A stretch of 64,000 bases of DNA. Origin: Jannaschia sp. M317. Its GTDB lineage: Bacteria > Pseudomonadota > Alphaproteobacteria > Rhodobacterales > Rhodobacteraceae. Under the pieces are notes generated by a model. The model was not told where the DNA came from and did not search any database. It was given only the letters and a program-made list of their open reading frames with translations. The DNA lies in contig NZ_CP081155.1 in assembly GCF_025141175.1 (NCBI RefSeq), positions 530,001 through 594,000 of the forward strand, given 5' to 3'. Position numbers and translations under genes: made by a program. Each line of letters starts with the position of its first letter. Within the stretch, counting starts at the first letter, position 1. Shown one piece after another: positions 8,992 to 17,671 of this stretch.

Positions 8992-9010
8992 CTTTAGTGT
9001 TTACCTAAAG
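8992..9010. promoter_or_regulatory. Candidate operator of the LacI-type regulator
   Basis: CTTTAG at 8992-8997 and its reverse complement CTAAAG at 9005-9010 are separated by TGTTTAC. The palindrome sits 24-42 bases upstream of the regulator start, where an autoregulatory operator would be. Assignment rests on symmetry and position only. Confidence 0.5.
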
Positions 9011-9082
9011 TGAGGTTGATGCAAGCTGTAGCCAGGAAATTGAGGGGGAGGTCGTCACGGTTAATACGGTCGAGAGATGTGA

Positions 9083-9685
9083 CGATTTTTTCCGGAGGGA
9101 CCTGGGCAACCGGTCACCGGCGTCTTTGGCGAAGACACCCTCAGGGGCCTTGACAAGGATGATGGTGTGAACGCGCCGGTGCAGGGCGATGACACAACCG
9201 AGGGCGGGTTTGGAAACAACGCGCTGCGGGGCGATACGGGCGGCGACAGCATCGCGGGCGGCTTCGGGGCCGAAACGGTGATTGGCGGCGCGGGGAACGA
9301 CAGGCTGACCAGGTCGGCCTTTAGGGACGTGATCTTTGGCGGGGACGGGATGGATTTCGTCAACGGCGGGTTCGGGTCGGACCGGGTCAATGGCGGCGCC
9401 GGAACGGATACCTTCTTCCATCTGGGGGTGGCGGATCACGGCTCCGACTGGGTGCAGGATTACGACGCGGCACAAGGCGATGTTCTGGTCTACGGCGGCA
9501 ATGCCACCCGCGACCAGTTTCAGATCAACGTCACCACCACCCCCACGGCGGGCGCGGATGAGGTGCAGGAAGCCTTCGTCATCCACCGTCCAACAGGACA
9601 GATCCTCTGGGCGTTGGTGGATGGGGATGGACAGGGCGAGATCAACTTGCGTCTGAACGGACAGGTCTTCGACCTGACGGTTTGA
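9083..9685 (+). pseudogene. RTX (haemolysin-type calcium-binding) C-terminal remnant
   Basis: The frame opens after a TGA at 9080 and runs to TGA 9685. Its only plausible start is GTG 9167 (172 residues, MNAPVQGDDT), but RTX-like sequence (GVFGEDTLRGL) already begins before that codon, so the natural start appears lost. Degenerate nonapeptides such as GGAGNDRL, GGDGMDFV and GGAGTDTF bind calcium in intact proteins. The tail with VADHGSDWVQDYDAAQGD and DEVQEAFVIHRPTGQILWALV looks like the conserved C-terminal cap of Rhodobacterales RTX proteins. Most likely the 3' end of a once longer secreted protein; a short functional protein from GTG 9167 cannot be excluded. Confidence 0.6.
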
Positions 9686-9752
9686 CTTCGGCACACTTGC
9701 TGCGCCAAACAGGCGCTGCCGGGGCCGGATGCCATTCCGGTCCCGCCTGCAT

Positions 9753-9829
9753 GGCCCCGTGGCTCAACTGGATAGAGCAGCCCCCTCCTAAGGGGCAGGT
9801 TGCAGGTTCGAATCCTGCCGGGGTCACCA
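9753..9829 (+). tRNA. tRNA-Arg (anticodon CCU)
   Basis: 77 bases with encoded CCA. The acceptor stem GGCCCCG pairs with CGGGGTC, the anticodon stem GCCCC/GGGGC encloses loop CTCCTAA with anticodon CCT, and the T-arm GCAGG-TTCGAAT-CCTGC is canonical. All stems are intact. Confidence 0.96.
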
Positions 9830-9929
9830 TGCGGAACAACAGGGTGAACGCAGGCAGCCTCGACTGAGACGTATGTCTTCCGTCCTTACAGCCGCAGTTC
9901 AGGGCGCAATGCCGCGCAGACGGGTGGGC

Positions 9930-9947
9930 GCGCGCCCGCGGGCGCGC
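9930..9947. terminator. GC-rich palindrome after the GMC oxidoreductase gene
   Basis: GCGCGCCC at 9930-9937 pairs perfectly with 9940-9947 around two bases. It lies 16 bases beyond the stop of the minus-strand oxidoreductase gene and may end its transcript, although no U-tract follows on that strand. Confidence 0.4.
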
Positions 9948-9962
9948 AAACCTGGCAGCCGG

Positions 9963-11594
9963 TCAGGCTGATGCAAGCGCCTTGCCCGCAGAGGCCCGGA
10001 TCAGGTCAGAGACCTTCTCGCCGATCATGATTGCCGGGGCATTGGTGTTGCCAGACACGATTTCCGGCATGATCGAGCAATCTGCCACCCGCAGCCCGGC
10101 AATGCCGTGCACCCGTAGTTGATCGTCGACGACAGATCCGCCGTCGGATCCCATCTTGCAGGTCCCCGTCGGGTGATAGATCGACACGCTGTTGTTGCGC
10201 GCCCAGTCCAATGTGCCCGCATCGTCGTCCAGGTCCAAGGCGGACGTCGGTCGGAACTCCTCGGAGATCTTGCTGGACAGGGGGGCGTGCTGCGCGATGC
10301 GGCGTGCGATCTTGACCCCCTCGACGATGGTGGCACAGTCACCCTCGGTCGACAGATAGTTCGGGTGGATCTTGATCTTGGACCGGGCATCCGGCCCATC
10401 CAGGCGCAGCTCACCGCGGCTTTCGGGGCGTAGCTGACAGACGGACATGGTGAACGCCGAGAAGGGGTGAACCCCTTCGCCGGGGCTGTCCGCCGACCAG
10501 GGCTGCACGTGGAACTGAATGTCCGGGGTCGCCACATCGGGGCGGGTTTTCATGAAACCCGTCGCCAGGCTGGCCGCCATGGTCATAGGACCGGACCGGA
10601 ACAACGCGTATTTCAGCGCGATTCGCGCCTGATTCGGCAGGCTGCGCACCTCATCGTTCAACGTCGGTTCGTTGCATTTGTAGACCAGCCGCGCCTGCAG
10701 GTGGTCCTGCATGTTGCGCCCCACGGCGGGCAGGGCATGCAGCGGCTCGATTCCGTTCTCGCGCAGGTGATCCGGGTCGCCGATGCCCGACAGCATCAGG
10801 ATCTGGGGCGAGTTGATCGCCCCCCCCGACAGGATGACTTCGCGCCGTGCCTTGATGGTTTTCTCGGCCCCGCTCTTGTCGCGGTAGGTGACGCCGGTGG
10901 CGCGTTTGCCGTCCAGATTCACGCGCTGCACCAGGGCGTTGGTGATGATCGACAGGTTCTGGCGATTGCGAGCTGGCTTCAGATAAGCGACCGCCGCGCT
11001 GCACCGGCGCCCGTTCTTGGTGGTCAGCTGGAAATAGCCCACCCCCTCCTGGGTGGCCCCGTTGTAGTCGGGATTGAACGGGTATCCAGCCGCCTGTGCC
11101 GCAGCGACCCAAGCATCACAAATCGGCCGTTGAATCCGCATGTTAGACACGGCCAGAGGCCCATCTTCCCCGTGAAATTCGTCCGCGCCGCGCTCGTTGG
11201 CTTCGGCGCGTTTGAACAGCGGCAGAACATCGTCCCAAGCCCAGCCGCGATTCCCCATCTGGGCCCAACGATCGTAGTCCTCGGCCTGGCCGCGCACATA
11301 GAGCAGCCCGTTGAGCGACGAGGATCCCCCCAGAACCTTGCCGCGTGGCCAGTCGATCGCGCGCCCGTTCAGACCGGGATCGGGTTCCGTGCGATAGCAC
11401 CAGTCGACCGTCGGGTTATGCATCGTCTTGAAATAGCCGACGGGGATGTGAATCCAGGGGTTCCGGTCAGGTGGCCCCGCCTCCAGCAAGACAACCTTGA
11501 CCGTAGGATCTGCACTCAACCGGTTCGCCACCACGCAGCCCGCTGACCCCGCGCCCACGACGATAAAATCCGCTTCAATAATCTGGTCTGCCAC
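9963..11594 (-). CDS. GMC-family FAD-dependent alcohol oxidoreductase (choline dehydrogenase-like)
   Basis: 543 residues from GTG 11594, preceded by GAAGGGGA as ribosome-binding site; a longer frame up to 11675 lacks family similarity. The FAD motif GAGSAG is at 14-19, the GMC signature GGAINSPQILMLSGIG is mid-protein, and the C-terminal HPTGTCKMG supplies the active-site His474, with Asn518 in GNTNAP as its partner at the spacing known from choline oxidase. Family members oxidise alcohols to aldehydes. The gene is divergent from a TRAP import operon with an IclR regulator, so the substrate is likely the alcohol imported by that system. BetA is possible, but no betB or betI neighbours exist. 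Confidence 0.9.
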   Translation of the reverse strand: MADQIIEADFIVVGAGSAGCVVANRLSADPTVKVVLLEAGPPDRNPWIHIPVGYFKTMHNPTVDWCYRTEPDPGLNGRAIDWPRGKVLGGSSSLNGLLYVRGQAEDYDRWAQMGNRGWAWDDVLPLFKRAEANERGADEFHGEDGPLAVSNMRIQRPICDAWVAAAQAAGYPFNPDYNGATQEGVGYFQLTTKNGRRCSAAVAYLKPARNRQNLSIITNALVQRVNLDGKRATGVTYRDKSGAEKTIKARREVILSGGAINSPQILMLSGIGDPDHLRENGIEPLHALPAVGRNMQDHLQARLVYKCNEPTLNDEVRSLPNQARIALKYALFRSGPMTMAASLATGFMKTRPDVATPDIQFHVQPWSADSPGEGVHPFSAFTMSVCQLRPESRGELRLDGPDARSKIKIHPNYLSTEGDCATIVEGVKIARRIAQHAPLSSKISEEFRPTSALDLDDDAGTLDWARNNSVSIYHPTGTCKMGSDGGSVVDDQLRVHGIAGLRVADCSIMPEIVSGNTNAPAIMIGEKVSDLIRASAGKALASA

Positions 11595-11699
11595 GTTTGT
11601 TCCCCTTCGCTCCGAAAAAAATTCTATGCAAAGCTTGAACTCCATACTAGTCTTTTTTGGAACGTAAGGTCTCAATAATGAGCATTAAGGGAGGAAGTT

Positions 11700-12932
11700 A
11701 TGGGAGTGAGTGATAAGTTGAGCCGGATCTCCCGGCGAGATTTGTTCAGGGTTGCAGGGACTTATGGTATGTCCTCGACCCTCTTGGCAGCAGGTGCCTT
11801 TGGCGGGGCGATGAGCCTTGGCAACTTGGCGAAAGCCGCCGAATCCACCTACGAGCGGCGCTTTGCCAAGGAACCGAAGCACACGCTGAAATTCGGTGCC
11901 TCCGGATTCAACGCCCGCAACCTGCTGATCGAGCGCGCTGGCGCGCTGGAATTTGCACGTGACCTGGAGGCGCGCACCCAAGGGGAAATCCGCGTCGAAT
12001 TCATCGGTGACAACCAGATCTGCGGGCAGCTGTCCTGCGTCGAAAAGGCCCAACAGGGCATAATCGACATCTATGCTGCCTCGACCCAGAACTCGGCAGG
12101 CGGCGCGCCTTACCTGAACGTGCTGGACTACGCCTACATGTTCCCCAGCCGGGCGGCGCAGTATCACTTCCTCTACAGCCCCGAAAGCCAGCGCATCCTG
12201 CGTGACCCGTTCGAAAAGCGGCATGGCCTGAAATTCCTGTTCAGCCACTGCGAATTGCGCGGCATCCAACTGGGCCTGGGCTGGGAAGATCGCCCGACCG
12301 TCACCAAGGTCGAGGAACTGTTCGGCACAAAGAACCGCGTCACGGGCACCCAGCTGGGTCGCATCGCGATGCAGGCGCTGAACCTCAACCCGGTGCCGGT
12401 TGCCTGGGAAGAAACCCTCGACGGTCTCAAGCAGGGCCTGATCGACGGGGCGGAGACCTGGGCCTCGGCCGTGGCTTACGCCAACATGTCGCCGGTGGTC
12501 AGCCAGTCGGTCGACCTGAAGTTCTTCTGCGGCACCGAGCATACCGCCATGTCCGCGTCGATCTTCGACGGCATGGACGGCGAATTGCAGGACGCCATCA
12601 TGGAGAGCGCCTACTGGACCCAGGCCCACATCCAGGCCGCCAACGAAGTCGCGCTGATCCGGACCGTCGGTCATTCCGACCCGATGTTCCCGGACACGAT
12701 CTTTGCGCAGAACAACGTGCGCAACGCCTTCCTGGCGGACGATCAGATCAAGATCGCCGAAGAGATGTGTTCGCCCGAGTTCCAGCCGCAGCTCTGGGAA
12801 GAGTGGCGCGAGCGGATCAACGGCTGGGCCGGTGGCATCGACACCTACCAGGAAATCTACGACATCGCGCGCGAGATCCCCAAGGATATGCTGCCCGAGA
12901 ACGTAGAGCCGCGCCGCTGGTGGCAGAGCTGA
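11700..12932 (+). CDS. TRAP transporter substrate-binding protein, DctP family
   Basis: 410 residues from ATG 11700 after a GGGAGGAAG ribosome-binding site. The N-terminus has a twin-arginine motif SRRDLF at about 11-16 followed by a hydrophobic stretch and AKAAE cleavage region, so export is probably by Tat, which is common for TRAP binding proteins of this group. The mature part shows the DctP pattern with conserved Arg/Asn positions in KNRVTGTQLGRI and GLIDGAETW. It delivers an organic-anion-type or polar substrate to the DctQM permease encoded next. The promoter region is shared with the divergent oxidoreductase gene. Confidence 0.92.
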   Translation: MGVSDKLSRISRRDLFRVAGTYGMSSTLLAAGAFGGAMSLGNLAKAAESTYERRFAKEPKHTLKFGASGFNARNLLIERAGALEFARDLEARTQGEIRVEFIGDNQICGQLSCVEKAQQGIIDIYAASTQNSAGGAPYLNVLDYAYMFPSRAAQYHFLYSPESQRILRDPFEKRHGLKFLFSHCELRGIQLGLGWEDRPTVTKVEELFGTKNRVTGTQLGRIAMQALNLNPVPVAWEETLDGLKQGLIDGAETWASAVAYANMSPVVSQSVDLKFFCGTEHTAMSASIFDGMDGELQDAIMESAYWTQAHIQAANEVALIRTVGHSDPMFPDTIFAQNNVRNAFLADDQIKIAEEMCSPEFQPQLWEEWRERINGWAGGIDTYQEIYDIAREIPKDMLPENVEPRRWWQS

Positions 12933-12952
12933 CCGCAGTTCGGACCTAAGAC

Positions 12953-12988
12953 GAGAACCGGTCCGCGCCCAGCGCGGGCCGGTTTCTC
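12953..12988 (+). promoter_or_regulatory. Intercistronic stem-loop between dctP and dctQ
   Basis: GAGAACCGG plus TCCGCGC pairs with GCGCGGG plus CCGGTTTCTC, a near-perfect 16-pair stem with one bulge. There is no U-tract, so partial termination or protection of the dctP transcript end is more likely than full termination. Such hairpins fit the need for excess binding protein over permease. Confidence 0.55.
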
Positions 12989-13039
12989 ACGACCAACAAG
13001 GCGGGGAGGAGCCCGCCGGTTTTTCAGGGGGAGGAAGCC

Positions 13040-13708
13040 ATGTCAGTCATTGCTGATATCGGCGCAATTTTCAGCGCATTTGCGACACAGGACTCTTTCG
13101 AGATCCGCAACGCGCTGCGGTCCGAAGCGGCTTGGTATGTCGGCACGCTCATCGGGCTGGCCGGCGGACTGGGCATCATGATGATCTATCGCAGCGTGCC
13201 GCTGCTCGACCGATATCTGGAACGGACGGTGATGGTTTTCAGCTATCTGGCCATCGCCTTCATCATTTTCTGGGGCGTCGTCGACCGCTTTATCTTTTCC
13301 AACCAACAGCCCTGGTCGACCACGATCCCGCCGCTGCTGTTCATGATCATGGCCTGGTTCGGCGCGACCTATAACGTCCGCCTGCGCACGCATCTGTCGT
13401 TTTCGGAATTCCGTACCGCCATGCCGCGCCCCCTGCAGATGGCCTGCCTGACGCTGGACGCCGTGCTCTGGTTCGTCTTCGCGATTATCGTGATCGTCAC
13501 GACGACACGGCTGACGGCACTGTCGGCGTCGAACTTCCAGATCGTTCTGGGAACCGACAACACGATGCAGTGGTGGTTCCTGCTGACTGCGCCCGTGGCC
13601 TTCATCCTGATGTGCGGGCGGGTGTTCGAAAACTTGTTCGAAGACCTCGAAAACTATCGCACTGGCGAGCCTTTGATCCGCCAGGCCGTCATCGGGGAGG
13701 ACGCATAA
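13040..13708 (+). CDS. TRAP transporter small permease, DctQ family
   Basis: 222 residues with four predicted membrane helices: about 35-52, 66-85, 95-115 and 140-162, plus a possible further hydrophobic segment near 180-197. Length is at the large end of the family. A GGGGGAGGAAGCC region precedes ATG 13040. Its TAA overlaps the ATG of the DctM gene by one base, so the two are translationally coupled. DctQ is the small membrane subunit that pairs with DctM in the sodium-driven importer. Confidence 0.9.
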   Translation: MSVIADIGAIFSAFATQDSFEIRNALRSEAAWYVGTLIGLAGGLGIMMIYRSVPLLDRYLERTVMVFSYLAIAFIIFWGVVDRFIFSNQQPWSTTIPPLLFMIMAWFGATYNVRLRTHLSFSEFRTAMPRPLQMACLTLDAVLWFVFAIIVIVTTTRLTALSASNFQIVLGTDNTMQWWFLLTAPVAFILMCGRVFENLFEDLENYRTGEPLIRQAVIGEDA

Positions 13709-15066
13709 TGGACGTCTCATTCTGGGTCACCACGATTTCTATCGGGGTCACGCTGCTGTTCATGCTGGGCGTGCCGGTCCTGCTGGTGATCGCCTATTGG
13801 GTGATCGGCTGTTCCTTCGTGCTTGGCCTCACGCTCGACAACATGGGTGCAGAGCTTTTGAACGTGTTCAACAAGGGCTTTGCCCTGTTAGCCATGCCGC
13901 TGTTCATCCTGACCGGAGACCTGATCAACCAGTCGGGCATCGCCCGAAGGCTATCGGACTTTGCCTATTCCTGCCTTGGCTGGCTGCGCGGCGGTCTGGC
14001 GATGGCGGCCCTGGGGGCCTGCGGGTTGTTCGCGGCCATTTCGGGTTCCAACTCGGCCACGACGGCAACCATCGGTTCGATGTTGCACCCCGAAATGGTC
14101 AAGGGCGGCTACGACGAACGCTTCTCGGCGGCCACTGCGGCGGCGGGCGGCACGGTGGGGATCATCATCCCGCCGTCGATCATCTTCATCGTCTACGGGT
14201 TCCTGATGAACCTGCCGATCTCGGACCTGTTCGTCGCGGGCATCCTGCCGGGCACCTTGATGGTGGTCGGCATGCAGCTGGCCTGCTGGATCATCTGCCG
14301 CCTGAACGGCTGGGGTTTCCTGATCCCGCTGCAACTGAACCGCGTGCTCAAGACCGCCTTTGGCGCCTGGCTCGGCTTCTTTGCCATCGGCCTGGTCCTC
14401 TGGGGGATCTACACGGGCAAGTTTTCGCCCACCGAAGCGGCGGGCGTGACCGTGGCGTTCTGTGTGTTCGCAGGGGTCGGCAGCTGGCTGATCTGCAAGA
14501 TCTTCCGCGTTCGCACGGACAAGGAATGGCACGAGAAATCCTACCTGGAGATGCTGGTCGTCGAAGGTTTCACCGTGCCGCAGATCCCGGGGATCGTCAT
14601 GCGCTCGGCGCAGATCACGGGCATCCTGGCCCCGCTGATCGCCATCTCGGTGGTGATGCAGCAGATCCTGTCGTTGCTGGGGGCACAGCAGGTGATCGGC
14701 GATTTCGTGACCTCCATGGGCGGCTACTACGCGGTGCTGTTCACGGCGATGGTGATCGTCTTCTTCTCGGGCATGGTTCTGGAATCCCTGCCAGTGACGA
14801 TCATCCTGGCCCCAATCCTGGCACCCATCGCGGCCAGCGTGGGGATCGATCCGATCCACTTCTCGGTGATCTTCCTGGTGGGGGCCTCGATCGGCTTCAT
14901 CACGCCGCCTTACGGGTTGAACCTCTATGTGGCCTCGGGTGTGACAGGCGTTCCGTACTTCCGCCTGCTGCGCTATACGGTACCCTATCTGGTGGCTCTG
15001 ATCAGCGTCTGGCTGATTGTGGCTCTGGTGCCTGATATCGCCTTGTTCCTGTTGCCGGATCGGTAA
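13708..15066 (+). CDS. TRAP transporter large permease, DctM family
   Basis: 452 residues from ATG 13708; an upstream open frame overlaps DctQ and is not used. It is hydrophobic throughout, with the family blocks ISGSNSATTATIGSMLHPEM, GGTVGIIIPPSIIFIVYG and GASIGFITPPYGLNLYVASG. This is the transport subunit that uses a sodium gradient. An IclR regulator gene begins 12 bases downstream, apparently in the same transcript. Confidence 0.94.
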   Translation: MDVSFWVTTISIGVTLLFMLGVPVLLVIAYWVIGCSFVLGLTLDNMGAELLNVFNKGFALLAMPLFILTGDLINQSGIARRLSDFAYSCLGWLRGGLAMAALGACGLFAAISGSNSATTATIGSMLHPEMVKGGYDERFSAATAAAGGTVGIIIPPSIIFIVYGFLMNLPISDLFVAGILPGTLMVVGMQLACWIICRLNGWGFLIPLQLNRVLKTAFGAWLGFFAIGLVLWGIYTGKFSPTEAAGVTVAFCVFAGVGSWLICKIFRVRTDKEWHEKSYLEMLVVEGFTVPQIPGIVMRSAQITGILAPLIAISVVMQQILSLLGAQQVIGDFVTSMGGYYAVLFTAMVIVFFSGMVLESLPVTIILAPILAPIAASVGIDPIHFSVIFLVGASIGFITPPYGLNLYVASGVTGVPYFRLLRYTVPYLVALISVWLIVALVPDIALFLLPDR

Positions 15067-15077
15067 GCCCTGTATGA

Positions 15078-15884
15078 ATGCCTGAAGATCAATCATCCCA
15101 AGGCGCGGATCAGATCCCGACCAATCTGAGGTTGCTGATCCTTCTGGAGGAGACCGTGCGCGCAGGCGTCCCGGTCTCCCCCAGGACGCTGGTGGAACAC
15201 CTTGGCCTGCCCAAGGCGACGATCCACCGGCTGCTGGCCACGGCCGAGGCAGAAGGCTTTCTGCAACGCGACGTGGATGGAAGATCCTACGGCCCCGGTC
15301 AGCGTCTTCGGATGCTGGCCGCAAACACTCTCTCTTCCCAACGTATTCGAACCGACCGGCTGGCCATCATGAAGGCCCTCGCCGACGAAATCGGCGAGAC
15401 CTGCAACCTTGCTACACCGGGTCGCTACGGCATGGTCTACCTGGATCGGGTCGAAACCCATTGGCCCCTGCGCATCCAACTCCCTGCCGGCACCCAGGTC
15501 CCGTTCCACTGCACCGCCAGCGGCAAGATGTATCTGTCCTCGCTGCGCCCGGACCGGTTGAACCGCCTGCTGACCTCCGGCCCGTTGCAGCCACAGACCT
15601 CGCGCACGAACACCGATCCGGTTTCCTTGGCCGAAGAACTCTCGCTCACGCGGCGGCGTGGGTATTCCACCGACACCGAAGAGTTCATGGACGACATGGT
15701 CGCCATCGCCGTCCCGATCGAGGATAACCTGGGCCGGCTCCTGTCCACGCTGTCGGTCCATGCGCCTAAGCAACGGCAGTCACTGGTTCAGCTGGAACGG
15801 TCACTCGACAGAATCCGTCAGGCCGCCGACAACCTTGCCAGCCTCGTCAGTCCCGTCACCGAAGACGACGATCTGCGATCCTAG
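15078..15884 (+). CDS. IclR-family transcriptional regulator
   Basis: 268 residues. The winged helix spans about 15-75 with VSPRTLVEHLGLPKATIHRLL as recognition region, and the C-terminal effector domain includes LDRVETHWPLRI and the conserved FHCTASGKMYLSSL. IclR members commonly sense small organic acids or aromatics and often control the adjacent catabolic genes. Position at the end of the TRAP operon suggests control of import and of the divergent oxidoreductase. Its end overlaps the convergent TAXI gene by 4 bases. Confidence 0.92.
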   Translation: MPEDQSSQGADQIPTNLRLLILLEETVRAGVPVSPRTLVEHLGLPKATIHRLLATAEAEGFLQRDVDGRSYGPGQRLRMLAANTLSSQRIRTDRLAIMKALADEIGETCNLATPGRYGMVYLDRVETHWPLRIQLPAGTQVPFHCTASGKMYLSSLRPDRLNRLLTSGPLQPQTSRTNTDPVSLAEELSLTRRRGYSTDTEEFMDDMVAIAVPIEDNLGRLLSTLSVHAPKQRQSLVQLERSLDRIRQAADNLASLVSPVTEDDDLRS

Positions 15885-16882
15885 TCGAAGAACCCGGACT
15901 CCTCGTAGAACCGCTCTGCCCCGGGATGCAGCGGCAGCCCGATCGCGTCGAGCGCGGTTTCCCGCTGGACCAATGCAGCCTTTTGATGACCACCATCGAG
16001 AAGCTGTCGGCTGGTCTCGTTCCAAAGCGCGGCGGTCACCGCGTAGATCAGCTCTGCGGGTTGGTCCATCGTGGTGATCCACTGGGCGTTGACGCCGATG
16101 GTCCAGACGTCGTCTGGCTGACCCGCATAGGTGCCACCCGGTATCAGGTCGTAGGTCAGGAATTCATGCTCGACCAGGATCATCTCGGTCGCATCCTCGT
16201 CGAAGGGCAGGATGCGGATGTCGATCTCTGCGGCCAGTTCGCTGATGGCGCGGGCGGGATAGCCGCCGACAAAGAAGAACGCATCCAAGGTGCCCGCGCG
16301 CATCGCGTTGGCGGCATCGACCGTCTTCAGATACTGCGCCTCCATGTCCGTGACCGACAGGCCGACGGCCTGCAGGATGAATTCCGCCTCGACCAGGGTG
16401 CCTGACCCCGGTTCGTCCAATGACACCCGCGCCCCCTTCAGACCGGCCAGGGTGTCGATACCGCTGTCGGCGCTGACAACCACATGGATGGATTCCGGAT
16501 AAAGGTTCGCAATCGCCCGCAGCTCCTCGACCGGGGCACGGGGGGCCCAGATGCCGGTGCCGGTCCAGGCCCAGGTGGCCACGTCCGATTGCACAAAGGC
16601 GCTTTCGATCTGACCCGCGGCCAGGGCCTCTACGTTGGACACGGATCCATTGGTCGAAATCGCGGTCGCGGTCAGCCCCGGCACACCACAGGCCCCGCCG
16701 TCGGCACAGGGGCGCGACCCGGGGGGCGCGGAAATCGCGGCGGCCACGATGGTGCCCACCGGAAAATAGACCCCGGCCGTACCTGCCGTGGCGATCCGGA
16801 ACGACTGCGCCTCCTGCGCGGCCGCCAGACCCGGAAGCACCCCTAGAAACAGCCCGAAAACGGCCCCGATCCATCGCGTCAT
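15881..16882 (-). CDS. TAXI-family TRAP substrate-binding protein
   Basis: 333 residues from ATG 16882, preceded by GGGGG; an in-frame ATG at 16894 is an alternative. The signal peptide ends near LAAAQ. The TAXI hallmarks are GTAGVYFPVG, the Cys-bounded CADGGAC loop, TNGSVSNVEALAAGQ and QSDVA. TAXI proteins bind small acids in the periplasm and normally serve fused TRAP permeases. No TAXI-type permease gene is present here; instead the upstream neighbour encodes a membrane protein with a winged-helix-like C-terminus, so this copy may act in sensing rather than transport. Confidence 0.92.
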   Translation of the reverse strand: MTRWIGAVFGLFLGVLPGLAAAQEAQSFRIATAGTAGVYFPVGTIVAAAISAPPGSRPCADGGACGVPGLTATAISTNGSVSNVEALAAGQIESAFVQSDVATWAWTGTGIWAPRAPVEELRAIANLYPESIHVVVSADSGIDTLAGLKGARVSLDEPGSGTLVEAEFILQAVGLSVTDMEAQYLKTVDAANAMRAGTLDAFFFVGGYPARAISELAAEIDIRILPFDEDATEMILVEHEFLTYDLIPGGTYAGQPDDVWTIGVNAQWITTMDQPAELIYAVTAALWNETSRQLLDGGHQKAALVQRETALDAIGLPLHPGAERFYEESGFFD

Positions 16883-16969
16883 GAAAACCCCCATCCAAAC
16901 CCCGGCAGGCTTGCCTATCCGGGGCCCTGAGGGAAGAGAGCGATTGCAATCGGTCTTGGGGCGTGGCCG

Positions 16970-17671
16970 TCAGACCATGCGGATGACCTTGGGGTCCAGC
17001 GCAAGGACATATCCTTGCCGCGTGATGTTTCGGATCAGCAGATGCGTCACGATCTGATTGCCCAGCGCATCGCGCAGCCGCTTGATCCGGGTGGCCCCGG
17101 CCGCCTCGTCGCAGTCGGCCTCGTGCTTGCCGGAAATCATCGCCTCGATCTGCGCGCCGGTAAGCATGTCACCGTCCAGCCGCGCCTCGGCCAGGACGCT
17201 CAGCGTCTCCATCGCCGCTTCGGTCAGCTTCAACTCGATATCGTTGAGCATCACGGCATTTTCGGCACGGGCCAGGACCAATGACGTCACCTGTATGCCC
17301 GACCGCTGAATCTCGCCCATGCGGCGGTTCAACATCACCATGGCCAGCAACAGAACGACGCAGGCGATCAGCAGGGCCGTCGCAAAGACCAGCAGAACAA
17401 AGATGATCACACGGTAGCTGCCAAGCACCTCGGAAAAGGCAGTGCCCGACTGGGCCAGAACCTCCAGCAGGCCAATCTCGGCCGGGGTGGTCAGGTCGCT
17501 TTCGACAAACAACTGTTCCACCCGCGCGTTGAAGGCGTTGGCGTCCGGCAGGGTCGCGAACAGGAACACCGCCGCCGCCAGCAGGATGACGACGATGGCC
17601 CCGATGCCAATGGCAACGATACGGGCCGAGGCGGCGCGGGTCTCAGTAACGGAGGAAGTAGGGGCCTGCAC
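16970..17671 (-). CDS. Membrane-anchored protein with C-terminal winged-helix-like domain
   Basis: 233 residues from GTG 17671, with AGAGGAGAG upstream. Two membrane helices (about 17-41 and 88-114) bracket a roughly 45-residue loop, presumably periplasmic. After a short linker, residues about 145-228 follow the OmpR/PhoB winged-helix pattern: LTEAAMETLSVL, then RIKRLRDALG, then LLIRNITRQGYVL. In ToxR and CadC the DNA-binding domain is N-terminal; here it is C-terminal. The gene lies 87 bases upstream of the TAXI gene on the same strand and overlaps the preceding small gene by 29 bases. Likely a one-component membrane regulator, possibly receiving a signal from the TAXI protein; this is inference. 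Confidence 0.72.
   Translation of the reverse strand: MQAPTSSVTETRAASARIVAIGIGAIVVILLAAAVFLFATLPDANAFNARVEQLFVESDLTTPAEIGLLEVLAQSGTAFSEVLGSYRVIIFVLLVFATALLIACVVLLLAMVMLNRRMGEIQRSGIQVTSLVLARAENAVMLNDIELKLTEAAMETLSVLAEARLDGDMLTGAQIEAMISGKHEADCDEAAGATRIKRLRDALGNQIVTHLLIRNITRQGYVLALDPKVIRMV

Noticed and set aside
9642..9839. Short minus-strand frame overlapping tRNA-Arg
   Set aside because: The translation includes the reversed tRNA; the tRNA structure is complete, so no protein is supported.
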